The translations under genes were made by a program, and so were the position numbers. The notes below the pieces were generated by a model. The model had not been told where the DNA came from and made no database searches. It worked only from the letters and a program-made list of their open reading frames with translations. From Acidimicrobiales bacterium (GTDB lineage: Bacteria > Actinomycetota > Acidimicrobiia > Acidimicrobiales > JABEUL01): 40,445 nucleotides of DNA. The stretch is from NCBI GenBank assembly GCA_013044465.1, contig JABEUL010000244.1:1-40445 (forward strand). The letters run 5' to 3'. The number at the start of each line of letters is the position of its first letter. Positions within the stretch are counted from its first letter, which is position 1. This document shows positions 24,971-34,141 of this stretch, piece after piece.

Positions 24971-27020
24971 TTGGAGGAGCCTTTTGGTCCAAACTATCAG
25001 TCATTAAATCCTCCAACAGGGCTTTGATTGAAAATAGTTCATCTCGAATAAATGCTGCCTTTTCAAACTCGAGTGCTTCCGCTGCTTCATTCATCAAGTC
25101 CTCTAACCTAGAAACTTCTACCTCCATCTCAGAAATAGAGGAACCAACACTTCTTGATCCAAACCCTAAATCAATCTTAACCTGTTTCTTTCCTCGTCCC
25201 TTGGGTTGATCATGAGGGACATTAATTCCAAACTGCTCGACGAGATCCAATACCTCTTTTTGAATGCTCACAGGTCTTAAGCCATTTTCCTCATTGTGGA
25301 GGACTTGTATGGTCCGTCTTCTTGTAGTTTCATCCATTGCAGCTTGCATGGATCTAGTTACTCGATCGGCATACATGATTACTTTCCCCCGACTGTTTCT
25401 CGCCGCTCTCCCAATTGTCTGGATCAAAGAAGTTTCAGAGCGAAGAAATCCTTCTTTGTCTGCATCCAAAATCGCCACTAGTGCTACCTCTGGAAGATCC
25501 AGTCCTTCCCTAAGCAGGTTAATTCCAACGAGTACGTCATAAACTCCCCTCCTAAGATCTCGAAGGAGTTCAATCCGCTCAACTGTTCCAATATCGGAGT
25601 GTAAATAGCGAACTCTTAAACCCAGATCTGCCATATAGTCAGCTAGGTCTTCAGACATCTTTTTAGTGAGCGTAGTGACTAAAGTTCGAAATCCAAACCC
25701 TGTATTTTCTCGAATCTCTTCTACAAGGTCGTCCACTTGGTGGGTAGTGGGTCTAACTTCAACAACTGGATCAAGTAGCCCGGTGGGCCTAATAACTTGC
25801 TCTACTATTTGGTCTGAATGACTAAGTTCATAAGGACCTGGAGTGGCACTGAGATATATTGCTCTTGGGATTTTATTAATGAATTCTTCAAAACGCAGCG
25901 GGCGATTATCTAAAGCAGATGGAAGTCTAAATCCATGTTCAACTAAAGTTTCCTTTCTCGACTTATCGCCTGCGTACTGTCCATTTAATTGAGGTACTGT
26001 TACATGACTTTCATCTATTACCACCAAGTAGTCCTTTGGAAAATAGTCCAGGAGAGTAAATGGCGCTTCGCCTGCTTGCCTATTTTCTAAGTGGCGTGAG
26101 TAATTCTCAATTCCACCGCAGTAACCTAAGTGCTCAATCATGTCCAAGTCGCGCATGGTCCTGACTTCGATACGCTGGGCTTCCAGTAATTTCTCTTGGC
26201 TCTGGAAAGTCCTTAGTCTTTCGTCTAGTTCCTTTCGAATCGATTTGATTGCTCTCTTTAATACATCTTCGGTTGTTGTGTAATGTGTGGCAGGAAATAT
26301 TGCGACTTCGTCCAGTTCTTCAAGCGATATTCCCTTCAAGAGATCAACTTTAGTGATGGCATCCACTTCATCTCCAAAAAATGAAATTCTCGTAACACTG
26401 TCTTGTATGGCACTTTGAATCTCTAAGGTATCTCCTTTTACTCGGAAACTACCGCGGGAAAGAACTACATCGTTTCTCACATATCGAAGATCCACAAGAC
26501 GGCGAAGAAGCATCCTTATATCAATTGAATCTCCCTTTTGAATTCGGACCATCCCTTGTTGGTAGCTTTCGGGCGACCCGAGTCCATAGATAGCAGAGAC
26601 TGAGGCTACAACTATGGTGTCAGTTCGAGACAAAAGCGATGTGGTGGCGCTGTGTCTTAGTCGATCGATTTCATCATTGATTGAAGCGTCTTTTTCTATA
26701 AATGTGTCAGAAGAAACGACATATGCTTCTGGCTGGTAATAGTCGTAATAAGAGACAAAGAACTCGACTTTATTCTTAGGAAAAAAATCTCGAAGTTCGC
26801 CAGCTAACTGGGCTGCTAAGGACTTGTTGGGTGCCATAACTAACGTTGGCATCTGAAGTGCTTCAATAGTCCATGCTATTGTTGCACTTTTACCAGATCC
26901 CGTGATGCCCTTAAGAGTCTGAAAACGATTACCCGATTCAATTCCCTTGCTTAGTGTTGCTATTGCATTTGGTTGGTCTCCGCTTGGTTTAAAGGGAGAA
27001 ATTACTTCAAATCGAGGCAT
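24963..27020 (-). CDS. uvrB: Excinuclease ABC subunit B
   Basis: This helicase-fold protein of about 685 residues forms the pre-incision complex with UvrA and UvrC. It has SGDQPNAIATL, Walker A GITGSGKSA (about residues 38-46), the beta-hairpin YYDYYQPEAYV that clamps damaged DNA, Walker B VVIDESHVTVPQ, helicase motifs VTTLTKKMSEDL and QTIGRAARN, and a C-terminal UVR motif (ISEMEVEVSRLEDLM...) that binds UvrC. I place the start at the ATG at 27020 (MPRFEVISPFKPSG). The frame stays open to 27068, but those 16 extra residues are unlike the family. The start overlaps the coaE end by 14 bases, and the stop overlaps uvrA by 8, so this is one operon. Confidence 0.97.
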   Translation of the reverse strand: MPRFEVISPFKPSGDQPNAIATLSKGIESGNRFQTLKGITGSGKSATIAWTIEALQMPTLVMAPNKSLAAQLAGELRDFFPKNKVEFFVSYYDYYQPEAYVVSSDTFIEKDASINDEIDRLRHSATTSLLSRTDTIVVASVSAIYGLGSPESYQQGMVRIQKGDSIDIRMLLRRLVDLRYVRNDVVLSRGSFRVKGDTLEIQSAIQDSVTRISFFGDEVDAITKVDLLKGISLEELDEVAIFPATHYTTTEDVLKRAIKSIRKELDERLRTFQSQEKLLEAQRIEVRTMRDLDMIEHLGYCGGIENYSRHLENRQAGEAPFTLLDYFPKDYLVVIDESHVTVPQLNGQYAGDKSRKETLVEHGFRLPSALDNRPLRFEEFINKIPRAIYLSATPGPYELSHSDQIVEQVIRPTGLLDPVVEVRPTTHQVDDLVEEIRENTGFGFRTLVTTLTKKMSEDLADYMADLGLRVRYLHSDIGTVERIELLRDLRRGVYDVLVGINLLREGLDLPEVALVAILDADKEGFLRSETSLIQTIGRAARNSRGKVIMYADRVTRSMQAAMDETTRRRTIQVLHNEENGLRPVSIQKEVLDLVEQFGINVPHDQPKGRGKKQVKIDLGFGSRSVGSSISEMEVEVSRLEDLMNEAAEALEFEKAAFIRDELFSIKALLEDLMTDSLDQKAPPNG

Positions 27021-27615
27021 TTTTGGAAAAATGCTCCCAAAAATTGAAAACTTTTGTTCGTAGATCACTTAATGTGCCGTCATTAGCAATCACGTAGTCT
27101 GCCTGACTAACACGCTCATCGTCACTTAGTTGATTTTTCATTCGAGCCAATATGTCTTCTTTTCTTAGATCTCTAGAACTAGTTAAATGATTCACTCTCT
27201 CCTCAACAGGAGCTGTGATAACCAGTATCTTATCGACGGGATATCTTTTCTTGCCCCCCGATTCGATCAAAAGTGGGATATCTAGTACAACGATATGGTC
27301 GGTTGTAGCTTCATCTGCCAGTAGTTTTAAGATCTCAGCGCCAATTTTAGGATGCGTGATTGCCTCTAACCTTTTTTTTGCTTCCAAGTCATTAAAAACC
27401 AACTCAGCCAACTTTTCCCGATCTAAAAGGCCATCATCTTTGAGTACTGTTGATCCAAATGCAACGACGATCTCGCCATAAGCTCGCCCATGGGGTTTTG
27501 CAATATCTCTGGCGATCTGGTCGGCATCGATAATTACTGCTCCTAGTTCCCGCAGAATATCTGAAACACTTGATTTGCCTGATCCAATGCCTCCAGTTAG
27601 GCCCAGTGTGTACGT
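27007..27615 (-). CDS. coaE: Dephospho-CoA kinase with an apparent ACG start
   Basis: This 202-residue P-loop kinase phosphorylates dephospho-CoA to CoA, the last step of CoA synthesis. It opens (M)YTLGLTGGIGSGKSSVS with the Walker A motif, continues IIDADQIARDI, and has ITHPKIGAEI and VLDIPLLIESG, all typical of CoaE; about 200 residues is the normal length. There is no ATG, GTG or TTG at the right place. The only position that gives the usual two residues before the LGLTGG strand is an ACG at 27615, 7 bases after AGGAG (27623-27627). The next TTG in frame is at 27411, downstream of the P-loop, and would give a dead 134-residue protein. Downstream it overlaps uvrB by 14 bases; upstream it follows the methyltransferase stop by 10 bases. 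Confidence 0.9.
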   Translation of the reverse strand, partial: TYTLGLTGGIGSGKSSVSDILRELGAVIIDADQIARDIAKPHGRAYGEIVVAFGSTVLKDDGLLDREKLAELVFNDLEAKKRLEAITHPKIGAEILKLLADEATTDHIVVLDIPLLIESGGKKRYPVDKILVITAPVEERVNHLTSSRDLRKEDILARMKNQLSDDERVSQADYVIANDGTLSDLRTKVFNFWEHFSKNASI

Positions 27616-27622
27616 CTTGAAG

Positions 27623-27627
27623 CTCCT
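27623..27627 (-). promoter_or_regulatory. Shine-Dalgarno that points to the ACG start of coaE
   Basis: AGGAG on the minus strand begins right after the methyltransferase stop codon TAG at 27628-27626, sharing its last AG. The 7-base spacing leads to ACG at 27615-27613. The in-frame codons from the preceding stop to the P-loop contain no ATG, GTG or TTG. Confidence 0.65.
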
Positions 27628-28426
27628 AATACTCTACTTTTCGAATCTTTGGCTTAGAAAACACTGCAAAAAGAACAGGGGTTGATTCATCGGCAGTATC
27701 ACTCTTAAAGAACTCTTCATCGGTAATGCCAGTGAGCCCTCCCATACCGGATCGATATATAACCTTTTGTCCTAGTGGCAGCAGTCGAGTGTAAGCCCAA
27801 ATCCACCATGATCTTGGCATTTTATGCCTTAGTCCAAACTTGTCTACAGCGTAAACTTTTGAGGCTTTCGCTCTTCTCTCTGCGATTTCATCCTTTACCC
27901 TTTGAGTTGCATCAAGACCGCCAACCCAAACATCTTCAAAATGCTGACTTAGTAGGGAAAAAAGTTCATCACGGTCAAAAAGGACTACATGGAACGGATT
28001 TTCAAAGTCCGAAGGTTTATTCGGCGTCAAGATGAAGCCGGTGCCGTCGTATTTCATTATTCTTGCAATTTCAGCAACATGGCCTGCTGGCTGGTAGAAA
28101 TGCTCGATTAAGTGTGAAGATGATACCCAGTCAACGGAATGAGATTTAATTCCTAATCTGGAACAGTCCATTTGCATAACCCTAAAACCCCTGTTACCAA
28201 ACCTTTGGGTTGCATTTAATGCGGCGCTGTGGTCATAGTCGATTCCGATAACCTTTCTATCTGGACCTATTAGTCTCACACTTTCAAATCCGAGCCCGCA
28301 TCCTAAATCCAGAACCAACCCGGTACCTATTCTGGCTTCAACTTCACGGTAGCCAGCACTATGAAGTGCCAGTACTGAATCCGGAGTTGCTTCTTGAACT
28401 GGTCTCTCACCTGTCATTTTCGGCAT
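27626..28426 (-). CDS. Class I SAM-dependent methyltransferase
   Basis: This 266-residue protein has motif I VLDLGCGLGFES, the SAM ribose-binding acidic residue in IGIDYDHS, and the post-motif region MQMDCSRLGIKSHSVDWVSSSHLIEHFYQPAGH, matching the Methyltransf_11 type. The C-terminal half (SWWIWAYTRLLPLGQKVIYR) carries aromatic and basic segments that could touch a membrane or lipid-linked substrate. The acceptor is unknown. The ATG at 28426 is the only candidate that keeps the full SAM fold. The gene is the first of the methyltransferase-coaE-uvrB-uvrA run and is divergent from the AftD-like gene, so it may work with the envelope glycan genes; that link is an inference from position. Confidence 0.88.
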   Translation of the reverse strand: MPKMTGERPVQEATPDSVLALHSAGYREVEARIGTGLVLDLGCGLGFESVRLIGPDRKVIGIDYDHSAALNATQRFGNRGFRVMQMDCSRLGIKSHSVDWVSSSHLIEHFYQPAGHVAEIARIMKYDGTGFILTPNKPSDFENPFHVVLFDRDELFSLLSQHFEDVWVGGLDATQRVKDEIAERRAKASKVYAVDKFGLRHKMPRSWWIWAYTRLLPLGQKVIYRSGMGGLTGITDEEFFKSDTADESTPVLFAVFSKPKIRKVEY

Positions 28427-28554
28427 TTTGAAATGTTACCGCTCAATTAATACCTAGTCGCGCCCAGATGGCTACTTCGAGGATATAACCTACTCCTGGG
28501 CACGATAAAAGTGTAGGCTAATTAGAGTTTTAGCAGCTAGGTAAACATTTGATT

Positions 28555-28560
28555 GAAAGG
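28555..28560 (+). promoter_or_regulatory. Shine-Dalgarno that points to an ATA start of the AftD-like gene
   Basis: GAAAGG pairs with six bases of the anti-Shine-Dalgarno. Eight bases later is ATA (28569-28571), in frame with the large gene. The frame has a TGA just before this point and no ATG, GTG or TTG until the ATG at 28656, which has no ribosome binding site. Confidence 0.6.
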
Positions 28561-28568
28561 CGCAAAAA

Positions 28569-31500
28569 ATATCTGTCTCTAATGTTTTAGAACATATTGA
28601 CGATCCCAAGGTCAAAGAGACAGGGAAAGAGAAAAGGTCATGGATTCCATTTGCCATGTTTCTTGTTGCCTATATACCCAATTTCGTCAACCAACCTGGC
28701 GTAGTTTCAGCTGACAATAAGCTGTATCTTTTTACCGATCCAGGGAGATTCTTAGTTCAGTCATCACAGATGTGGGATCCCACTAATGCCTTAGGTACGG
28801 TGACCCACCAACATATTGGCTATCTACTTCCCCTTGCCCCTTTTTACTGGCTTTTCACTACAATTGGAAGCCCGATTTGGTTTACAGAACGTATTTGGAC
28901 CGGGTCACTGTTATTTTTTGCCGGACTTGGTGTTTACAGATTTACGCGAGTGCTAAAACTGGGTAGATCCACTCAACTTGTAGCCTCATTTTTTTACATG
29001 CTCTCGCCGTATTCGCTTCAATATCTCAACCGAATTTCAGATATTTTGCTTACTTGGTCAGCTCTTGGATGGATGATGGCTTTCGTCGTACTCTCGGCCC
29101 ACAAGGGGAAATGGAGATATCCGGCAGCATTTGCCCTGGTAGTTGCAGTAGTAGGCGGAACAAACGGAAGCTCCATCATCTATGTAGGAATTGGTCCTGT
29201 CGCTTGGTTAATTTATGCCGCCTACTTCTCAAAGGAGATAAAACCTCTAAAAGCCCTGGTTGTAGCTCTTAGGATTGCAGTGCTGACATTGGCTGTGTCG
29301 ATATGGTGGGCAGTTGCTCTTTGGGTTGAAGCTGGATTTGGCTTAAATATCTTAAAGTTCACTGAAACCGTGCCAGCAGTTGCCTCTACGTCACTGGCAT
29401 CTGAGGCTATAAGAGGACTTGGCTACTGGTTCTACTACGGTCAGAGTGCTCTTGGGAGTTGGGTTCCCTCCTCCGTGGGTTACCAAGAACATATCTGGCT
29501 GATCCTCGTCTCGTTTGCCGTTCCAGCCATAGCAATTTATTCCGCGGTACGAATAAAGTGGAAAATGAAGGGGTTCTTTATTGCCCTACTTTTCACCGGT
29601 TTAGTGGCAAGTGTAGGCACGCACCCGTTTTCTTCTCCGTCAATTTGGGGCAGAGCTGTTTCGTGGTTCATGCTCAACACGACCGCGGGATTTGCACTCC
29701 GCTCAACAGACAGGGCCACTCCTTTAATAATTTTGAGCCTGGCTATTTTGCTTGGTTGTGGGATGGAAGCACTTTACGCAAAGTGTAGATCTCTTGGTCA
29801 ATTAAAGAAATATAAAAGGATTCTTATTGCGGTTTTAGCTCTTCTGGTGTTAAATCTTGCTGCGCTATGGGATGGCCAACTTATTCCACCCCAGTACCAA
29901 CATCCTGAAACATTTCCTTCGTATTACTACCAAGCTGCAAATTATCTAGATAGCCAAACTAACAAAACTAGGGTACTTGTCGAGCCAGGAACCGACACGG
30001 CTGTATATCGTTTTGGAACCACTATTGACCCCATTTTGCCTGGGATCATGAGTCGAGACTCGGTGGAGAGAGAACAACTCCCGCAAGGGACTACTGCAAG
30101 TGTCGATTTGCAAGATGCCATCGACCAGCCTTTACAAGAAGGCGTAGCAAACCCGAATACTTACGGGGATATGGCTCGCTTAATTAGTGCTGGCGATATG
30201 GTTTTACAGTCAAATCTGGCATACGAAGACTATGGACTGCCAGAGCCACAACAGACATGGCAGCTTTTTTCCAAGAACCCAAAACGACTGTCTAGTCCAA
30301 TTCCTTTTGGCAAGCCAGTGCCAAATGTGGCCAAATCAAATACACTCGTTTTATTCGGACAACAACAGCTCTCTCTTCCCCCAAATGCCCCTTGGCCAGC
30401 GCCCCTTGAAGTATTTCCGGTTCCAAATGCGCGCCCAATCGTAAGGGCAGAGTCGACTTCAATGCCTTTAATCATCGACGGTGGTGGATCCGGGTTGGTG
30501 AATTCATCTTCAGCAGGACTCTTGGCCGGCAATCCGACTGTTTTTTATTCCGGTACTTACGCAGGCTCATCAAAGGGGCAACAACAACTCAAAAGTCTGG
30601 CTTCGAAAGGAGCAGATCTTGTTATTACGGACACAAATAGAAAATCAGCTAGAAGGTGGGCTGGAACAATTCAGGACGTTCAGGGATATACCGAGACTGC
30701 TACTGAAACGAATAATCCCACAGACTACTCGAATGCTCCGCTCAATCTATTCCCACAAGCCGGTTCTGATGCACAAACTGTAACTGAATTACATGGGATT
30801 GCCTCCGTTGAAGCCTCGGCTTATGGAAACCAGGTAAGTTACGAACCTTACCAACGTCCGGCAATGGCCCTCGATGGAAACACCGACACTTCTTGGGCGT
30901 ACTCTCTGGATGCATATTCGACGAACCAGTGGTGGCAAGTAAGTCTAATAAATCCGGTAACGGAAAATCACATTACACTTACTCAAGTTTTAGACGGAAC
31001 GCCAATTTATAGCATTAACAAAGTCACTATTACTTTCGACGGATCTAGTCCAATTACCGCCAGTTTAGGAGCAGAGTCACGGACTCCAAAAGGCCAAACT
31101 ATCAATTTCCCAATGAGATCATTTACGACACTTCGAATAACAATCGACGGTGTAACAACTACCGGAAATAAGACTGGAGTAACCGATGTCGGATTTTCTG
31201 AGGTCGGAATCTCTGGGATTAAAGCTGTTGAAGTAGTACGAACGCCTATAGACCTGCTTCAAACCCTAGGCACTGCGTCGAATAATGATCGCCTCTCAAT
31301 AGTTCTAAATCGCTGGAGGGTTGGACCCGTGCCTCCACGACCAGATCCAGAGGCGACTTTAGCTAGAGATATCTGGTTGCCTACAGAGCGAACCTTTGCA
31401 GTAACTGGAACAGTGGCTATCAATGCTTCGACACCTGACGAAGTCGTGGACTCAATACTTGGCAGACCAGGATCTAACGGATCAGGGATGGTGGCCAGGT

Positions 31501-32999
31501 CCTCGGGTCGACTTCCCGGTTTTCTTGATTCACGAGCTTCAATGGCATTTGATGGGAATAGTTCAACCTCATGGTCTCCTGGGTCAGGTTTAAACCAGCA
31601 GATCGGCGCATGGGTCGAACTGGACCTACCAAATACTACAAGCTTTTCACATCTGAATTTTGTAGTCGATGCTGACAATCACCACAGTGTGCCAACCTCA
31701 ATTACTCTCTCCACAGAACAAGGGCTCAGATTTATCAAGCTTCCAAAAGTAACTTCCGAAAATCCTGTTGGCCACACGGTATCAATGAGTATTAATTTTC
31801 CCGCCATCACTGGGAGAAGAATTCGAATCACCATTGATTCCGTGCAGAAGTTTTACGGCCAAGATGTGCCTAATCAACCTTTTTACGTAATGCCTGTTGG
31901 AATTGCTGAGGTAGGCATTCCGGGCGAAACAATGCCTCCTGTCCCGACTAACTTGCCTACAAGCTGCAATTCAAATTTATTAACTGTAAATGGAGTCCCA
32001 GTCTCAGTTGAACTCAAAGGAACAACCACCCAGGCCAGCAGCGGCGGCGAAATTCCATTCATTGGATGCGGCAACTCAAATACTGGGGTTTCCATGGGAC
32101 CAGGAGACGCGATTGTCGAAGGCAACCCACCAACTAACACCGGAATAAACCTTGACAGCGTCACATTGGACTCGGCACCTGGCGGGGGCATTGGAACTAT
32201 TGTCTCACCTGGAGAAATCGCTCCTGCACCTTCACCTAAAGAGACTGCCCTGGGCACAATGTTGAATTCGACTGCTACAAGTTATAACGCCAAAATTGTC
32301 TCCAATGGACAGCCGTTTTGGTTGGTTTTAGGCGAATCACAAGATAAGGGCTGGAGCGCCACTTTGAGCAATGGCCAGGTGCTAGGTCAATCCACGTTAA
32401 TTGATGGCTATGCAAACGGTTGGTTGGTTAAACCTCCGCCAGGAAAACAAACACTTTATGTTCATTTTTACTTCGCTCCGCAATCCTATGTTTGGCTATC
32501 GCTCATTCTTGGGGCTATATTCGTCGCACTTTGCCTGGTAATTCTTTTGTTTACTAGAAGATCTCGCCATGTTAGCGCCTATGATGCTGTCGATGCGCCT
32601 ACACTCGATGACAGGATTTTCTTTAATCTCAAACTACTTTCAACTAAAAAGAAGCTTGGACTTTCCCTAGCTTTTGGCTTGGCGGTGACAATCTTTACAA
32701 CTCCATTAACTGGACTGAGCGCAGCGGTACTAGCCTTTGGCTCGCTCAATGTACTTAAGACCTCCAGATCATTATCGAAAGTAATATTTGCTTTAATTTT
32801 GATGGTTGGCATTTACGTCGCAGGAATGCAGCTACTTTTTAACTATCTGCCTGGAGATGGATGGCCTTCCAACTTTGAATTAGGAGGGACACTAACTTGG
32901 ATTGCCATAATCGCCTTGGTGGTTTACCACTTAATGACTCAACGCTTCTTGGACAAAGATACTTCTTCAAGCTCCTTGAAAATGCCCAATGAAGTGTGA
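28569..32999 (+). CDS. AftD-like alpha-(1->3)-arabinofuranosyltransferase (DUF3367 family) with discoidin-type domains
   Basis: This very large membrane protein has 1447 residues from the ATG at 28656 and 1476 from the proposed ATA at 28569. The N-terminal third has many membrane segments and begins NFVNQPGVVSADNKLYLFTDPGRFL, a pattern of the AftD/DUF3367 glycosyltransferase family (GT-C fold), in which an Asp after the first segment is catalytic. The middle part is extracellular, with two discoidin (F5/8C)-like modules: ALDGNTDTSWAYS near residue 735 and AFDGNSSTSWSPG near 958 (counted from 28656). Four hydrophobic segments close the C-terminus. In mycobacteria AftD adds branching arabinofuranose from decaprenyl-phosphoryl arabinose to arabinogalactan and lipoarabinomannan. 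The actual acceptor here is unknown. The 3' end overlaps the convergent GT4 gene by 61 bases. Confidence 0.87.
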   Translation: MSVSNVLEHIDDPKVKETGKEKRSWIPFAMFLVAYIPNFVNQPGVVSADNKLYLFTDPGRFLVQSSQMWDPTNALGTVTHQHIGYLLPLAPFYWLFTTIGSPIWFTERIWTGSLLFFAGLGVYRFTRVLKLGRSTQLVASFFYMLSPYSLQYLNRISDILLTWSALGWMMAFVVLSAHKGKWRYPAAFALVVAVVGGTNGSSIIYVGIGPVAWLIYAAYFSKEIKPLKALVVALRIAVLTLAVSIWWAVALWVEAGFGLNILKFTETVPAVASTSLASEAIRGLGYWFYYGQSALGSWVPSSVGYQEHIWLILVSFAVPAIAIYSAVRIKWKMKGFFIALLFTGLVASVGTHPFSSPSIWGRAVSWFMLNTTAGFALRSTDRATPLIILSLAILLGCGMEALYAKCRSLGQLKKYKRILIAVLALLVLNLAALWDGQLIPPQYQHPETFPSYYYQAANYLDSQTNKTRVLVEPGTDTAVYRFGTTIDPILPGIMSRDSVEREQLPQGTTASVDLQDAIDQPLQEGVANPNTYGDMARLISAGDMVLQSNLAYEDYGLPEPQQTWQLFSKNPKRLSSPIPFGKPVPNVAKSNTLVLFGQQQLSLPPNAPWPAPLEVFPVPNARPIVRAESTSMPLIIDGGGSGLVNSSSAGLLAGNPTVFYSGTYAGSSKGQQQLKSLASKGADLVITDTNRKSARRWAGTIQDVQGYTETATETNNPTDYSNAPLNLFPQAGSDAQTVTELHGIASVEASAYGNQVSYEPYQRPAMALDGNTDTSWAYSLDAYSTNQWWQVSLINPVTENHITLTQVLDGTPIYSINKVTITFDGSSPITASLGAESRTPKGQTINFPMRSFTTLRITIDGVTTTGNKTGVTDVGFSEVGISGIKAVEVVRTPIDLLQTLGTASNNDRLSIVLNRWRVGPVPPRPDPEATLARDIWLPTERTFAVTGTVAINASTPDEVVDSILGRPGSNGSGMVARSSGRLPGFLDSRASMAFDGNSSTSWSPGSGLNQQIGAWVELDLPNTTSFSHLNFVVDADNHHSVPTSITLSTEQGLRFIKLPKVTSENPVGHTVSMSINFPAITGRRIRITIDSVQKFYGQDVPNQPFYVMPVGIAEVGIPGETMPPVPTNLPTSCNSNLLTVNGVPVSVELKGTTTQASSGGEIPFIGCGNSNTGVSMGPGDAIVEGNPPTNTGINLDSVTLDSAPGGGIGTIVSPGEIAPAPSPKETALGTMLNSTATSYNAKIVSNGQPFWLVLGESQDKGWSATLSNGQVLGQSTLIDGYANGWLVKPPPGKQTLYVHFYFAPQSYVWLSLILGAIFVALCLVILLFTRRSRHVSAYDAVDAPTLDDRIFFNLKLLSTKKKLGLSLAFGLAVTIFTTPLTGLSAAVLAFGSLNVLKTSRSLSKVIFALILMVGIYVAGMQLLFNYLPGDGWPSNFELGGTLTWIAIIALVVYHLMTQRFLDKDTSSSSLKMPNEV

Positions 33000-34141
33000 T
33001 CCCAAGTAAGTTTCCTGGCGAACTCATTAGCCTTTGCCCCCATCTTCTCACGAAGCTTAGTGTCTTTTAGTAGCATTTCAATTTTTACGGCCATATCGTT
33101 TGGATCTTGGGCCAAATATCCAGAAACACCATCTATTACCGAATCCATAAATCCAGGAATGTTAAAGGTAACTGAAGGAAGATAAGAGCCGCCTGCTTCT
33201 AGAACTGTGAGACCCCAACCTTCTCTAGAGGAAGCACTGACATGGAGCCAAGCATTGCGATAGAGCTCTAAAAGATCCTGGTCACTCACACGACCCTTCA
33301 GCGCTATCCAAGAAGTAGCATCTGCATTATTAACTGAGTCAATTACTATCTCCTTCTCAAATCCATCACCGACGATAATTGCCCTTAAATCAGGTACTGT
33401 TTTTTTCACTTCCTTTAATATCTCAATCAACAATGGAACACGCTTAACTGGAACTAATCGACCAACTGCTATAACCGTTGGGTTCGCATTACGATCTGGG
33501 GTGGAGTAAAAGAAAGGATCCATTCCCGGATGAACAATCTTGATTTGAGAGTCCTTAAACTTCATCCTATTTAAAACATCCGACTTTACCGACTCAGAAG
33601 GAGTGATAATCGCCTCTTTTCGAAAGATAATTGGTGCTACTACCTCTTCGATTATGTTTCCAACTTTCGCCAAAAATGGAGGTAATACCATCTGCCACAT
33701 GTCGGCATGGACATGGTGCAGCACCACTACTTTTGGTTTGGACGCCCATAGTGTTGAAAAAAACGGCATCCCGTTCCATATTTCTACAACCGCGTCATAG
33801 TGCCCGCTTGCTGAAACTAACCAACTTAGAGCGGTTCTAGGAAATACTAGATACCGTCCAGATTTACGTATAATCCGATATCCATTCCGATGGGAAAATT
33901 TTGGCAATCCATATGCCGTCGAAGACCTAAAAGTGACATCAAGACCAGCCTCGGCCCATCTTGTGGCAATTTGGTGTGCATGTAGCTCTGACCCACCGGA
34001 TTCAACGTCATCCAAATCTCTCCACGAGAGAATCAATATTCTCTTAATTTTACTATTCTTCACAAGTTCAATCAGTTCTTCTTTTGAACTATCGTGAACA
34101 GTGAAATCTACTTTTTCTGGATTGTCATCGCTAGATTCCAC
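32939..34141 (-). CDS. GT4-family glycosyltransferase
   Basis: This 400-residue cytoplasmic GT-B protein has the N-terminal donor-loop motif WRDLDDVESGGSELHAHQIA and the C-terminal Rossmann half: AVGRLVPVKRVPLLIEIL, then GDGFEK, then SASSREGWGLTVLEAGG with the conserved EX7E-type glutamates that bind the nucleotide-sugar diphosphate. Such enzymes are usually retaining and add mannose, glucose or galactose from a nucleotide sugar to a lipid or glycan acceptor. The start is a GTG at 34141, with AGAGG seven bases upstream (34149-34153). It overlaps the upstream methyltransferase by 34 bases and the convergent AftD-like gene by 61 bases. The donor and linkage are not known. Confidence 0.92.
   Translation of the reverse strand: MESSDDNPEKVDFTVHDSSKEELIELVKNSKIKRILILSWRDLDDVESGGSELHAHQIATRWAEAGLDVTFRSSTAYGLPKFSHRNGYRIIRKSGRYLVFPRTALSWLVSASGHYDAVVEIWNGMPFFSTLWASKPKVVVLHHVHADMWQMVLPPFLAKVGNIIEEVVAPIIFRKEAIITPSESVKSDVLNRMKFKDSQIKIVHPGMDPFFYSTPDRNANPTVIAVGRLVPVKRVPLLIEILKEVKKTVPDLRAIIVGDGFEKEIVIDSVNNADATSWIALKGRVSDQDLLELYRNAWLHVSASSREGWGLTVLEAGGSYLPSVTFNIPGFMDSVIDGVSGYLAQDPNDMAVKIEMLLKDTKLREKMGAKANEFARKLTWDHTSLGIFKELEEVSLSKKR

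Noticed and set aside
30230..32257. Several minus-strand frames opposite the AftD-like gene
   Set aside because: The plus-strand frame carries clear family and domain patterns over the same stretch. The opposite frames have proline/serine-rich composition that mirrors it.
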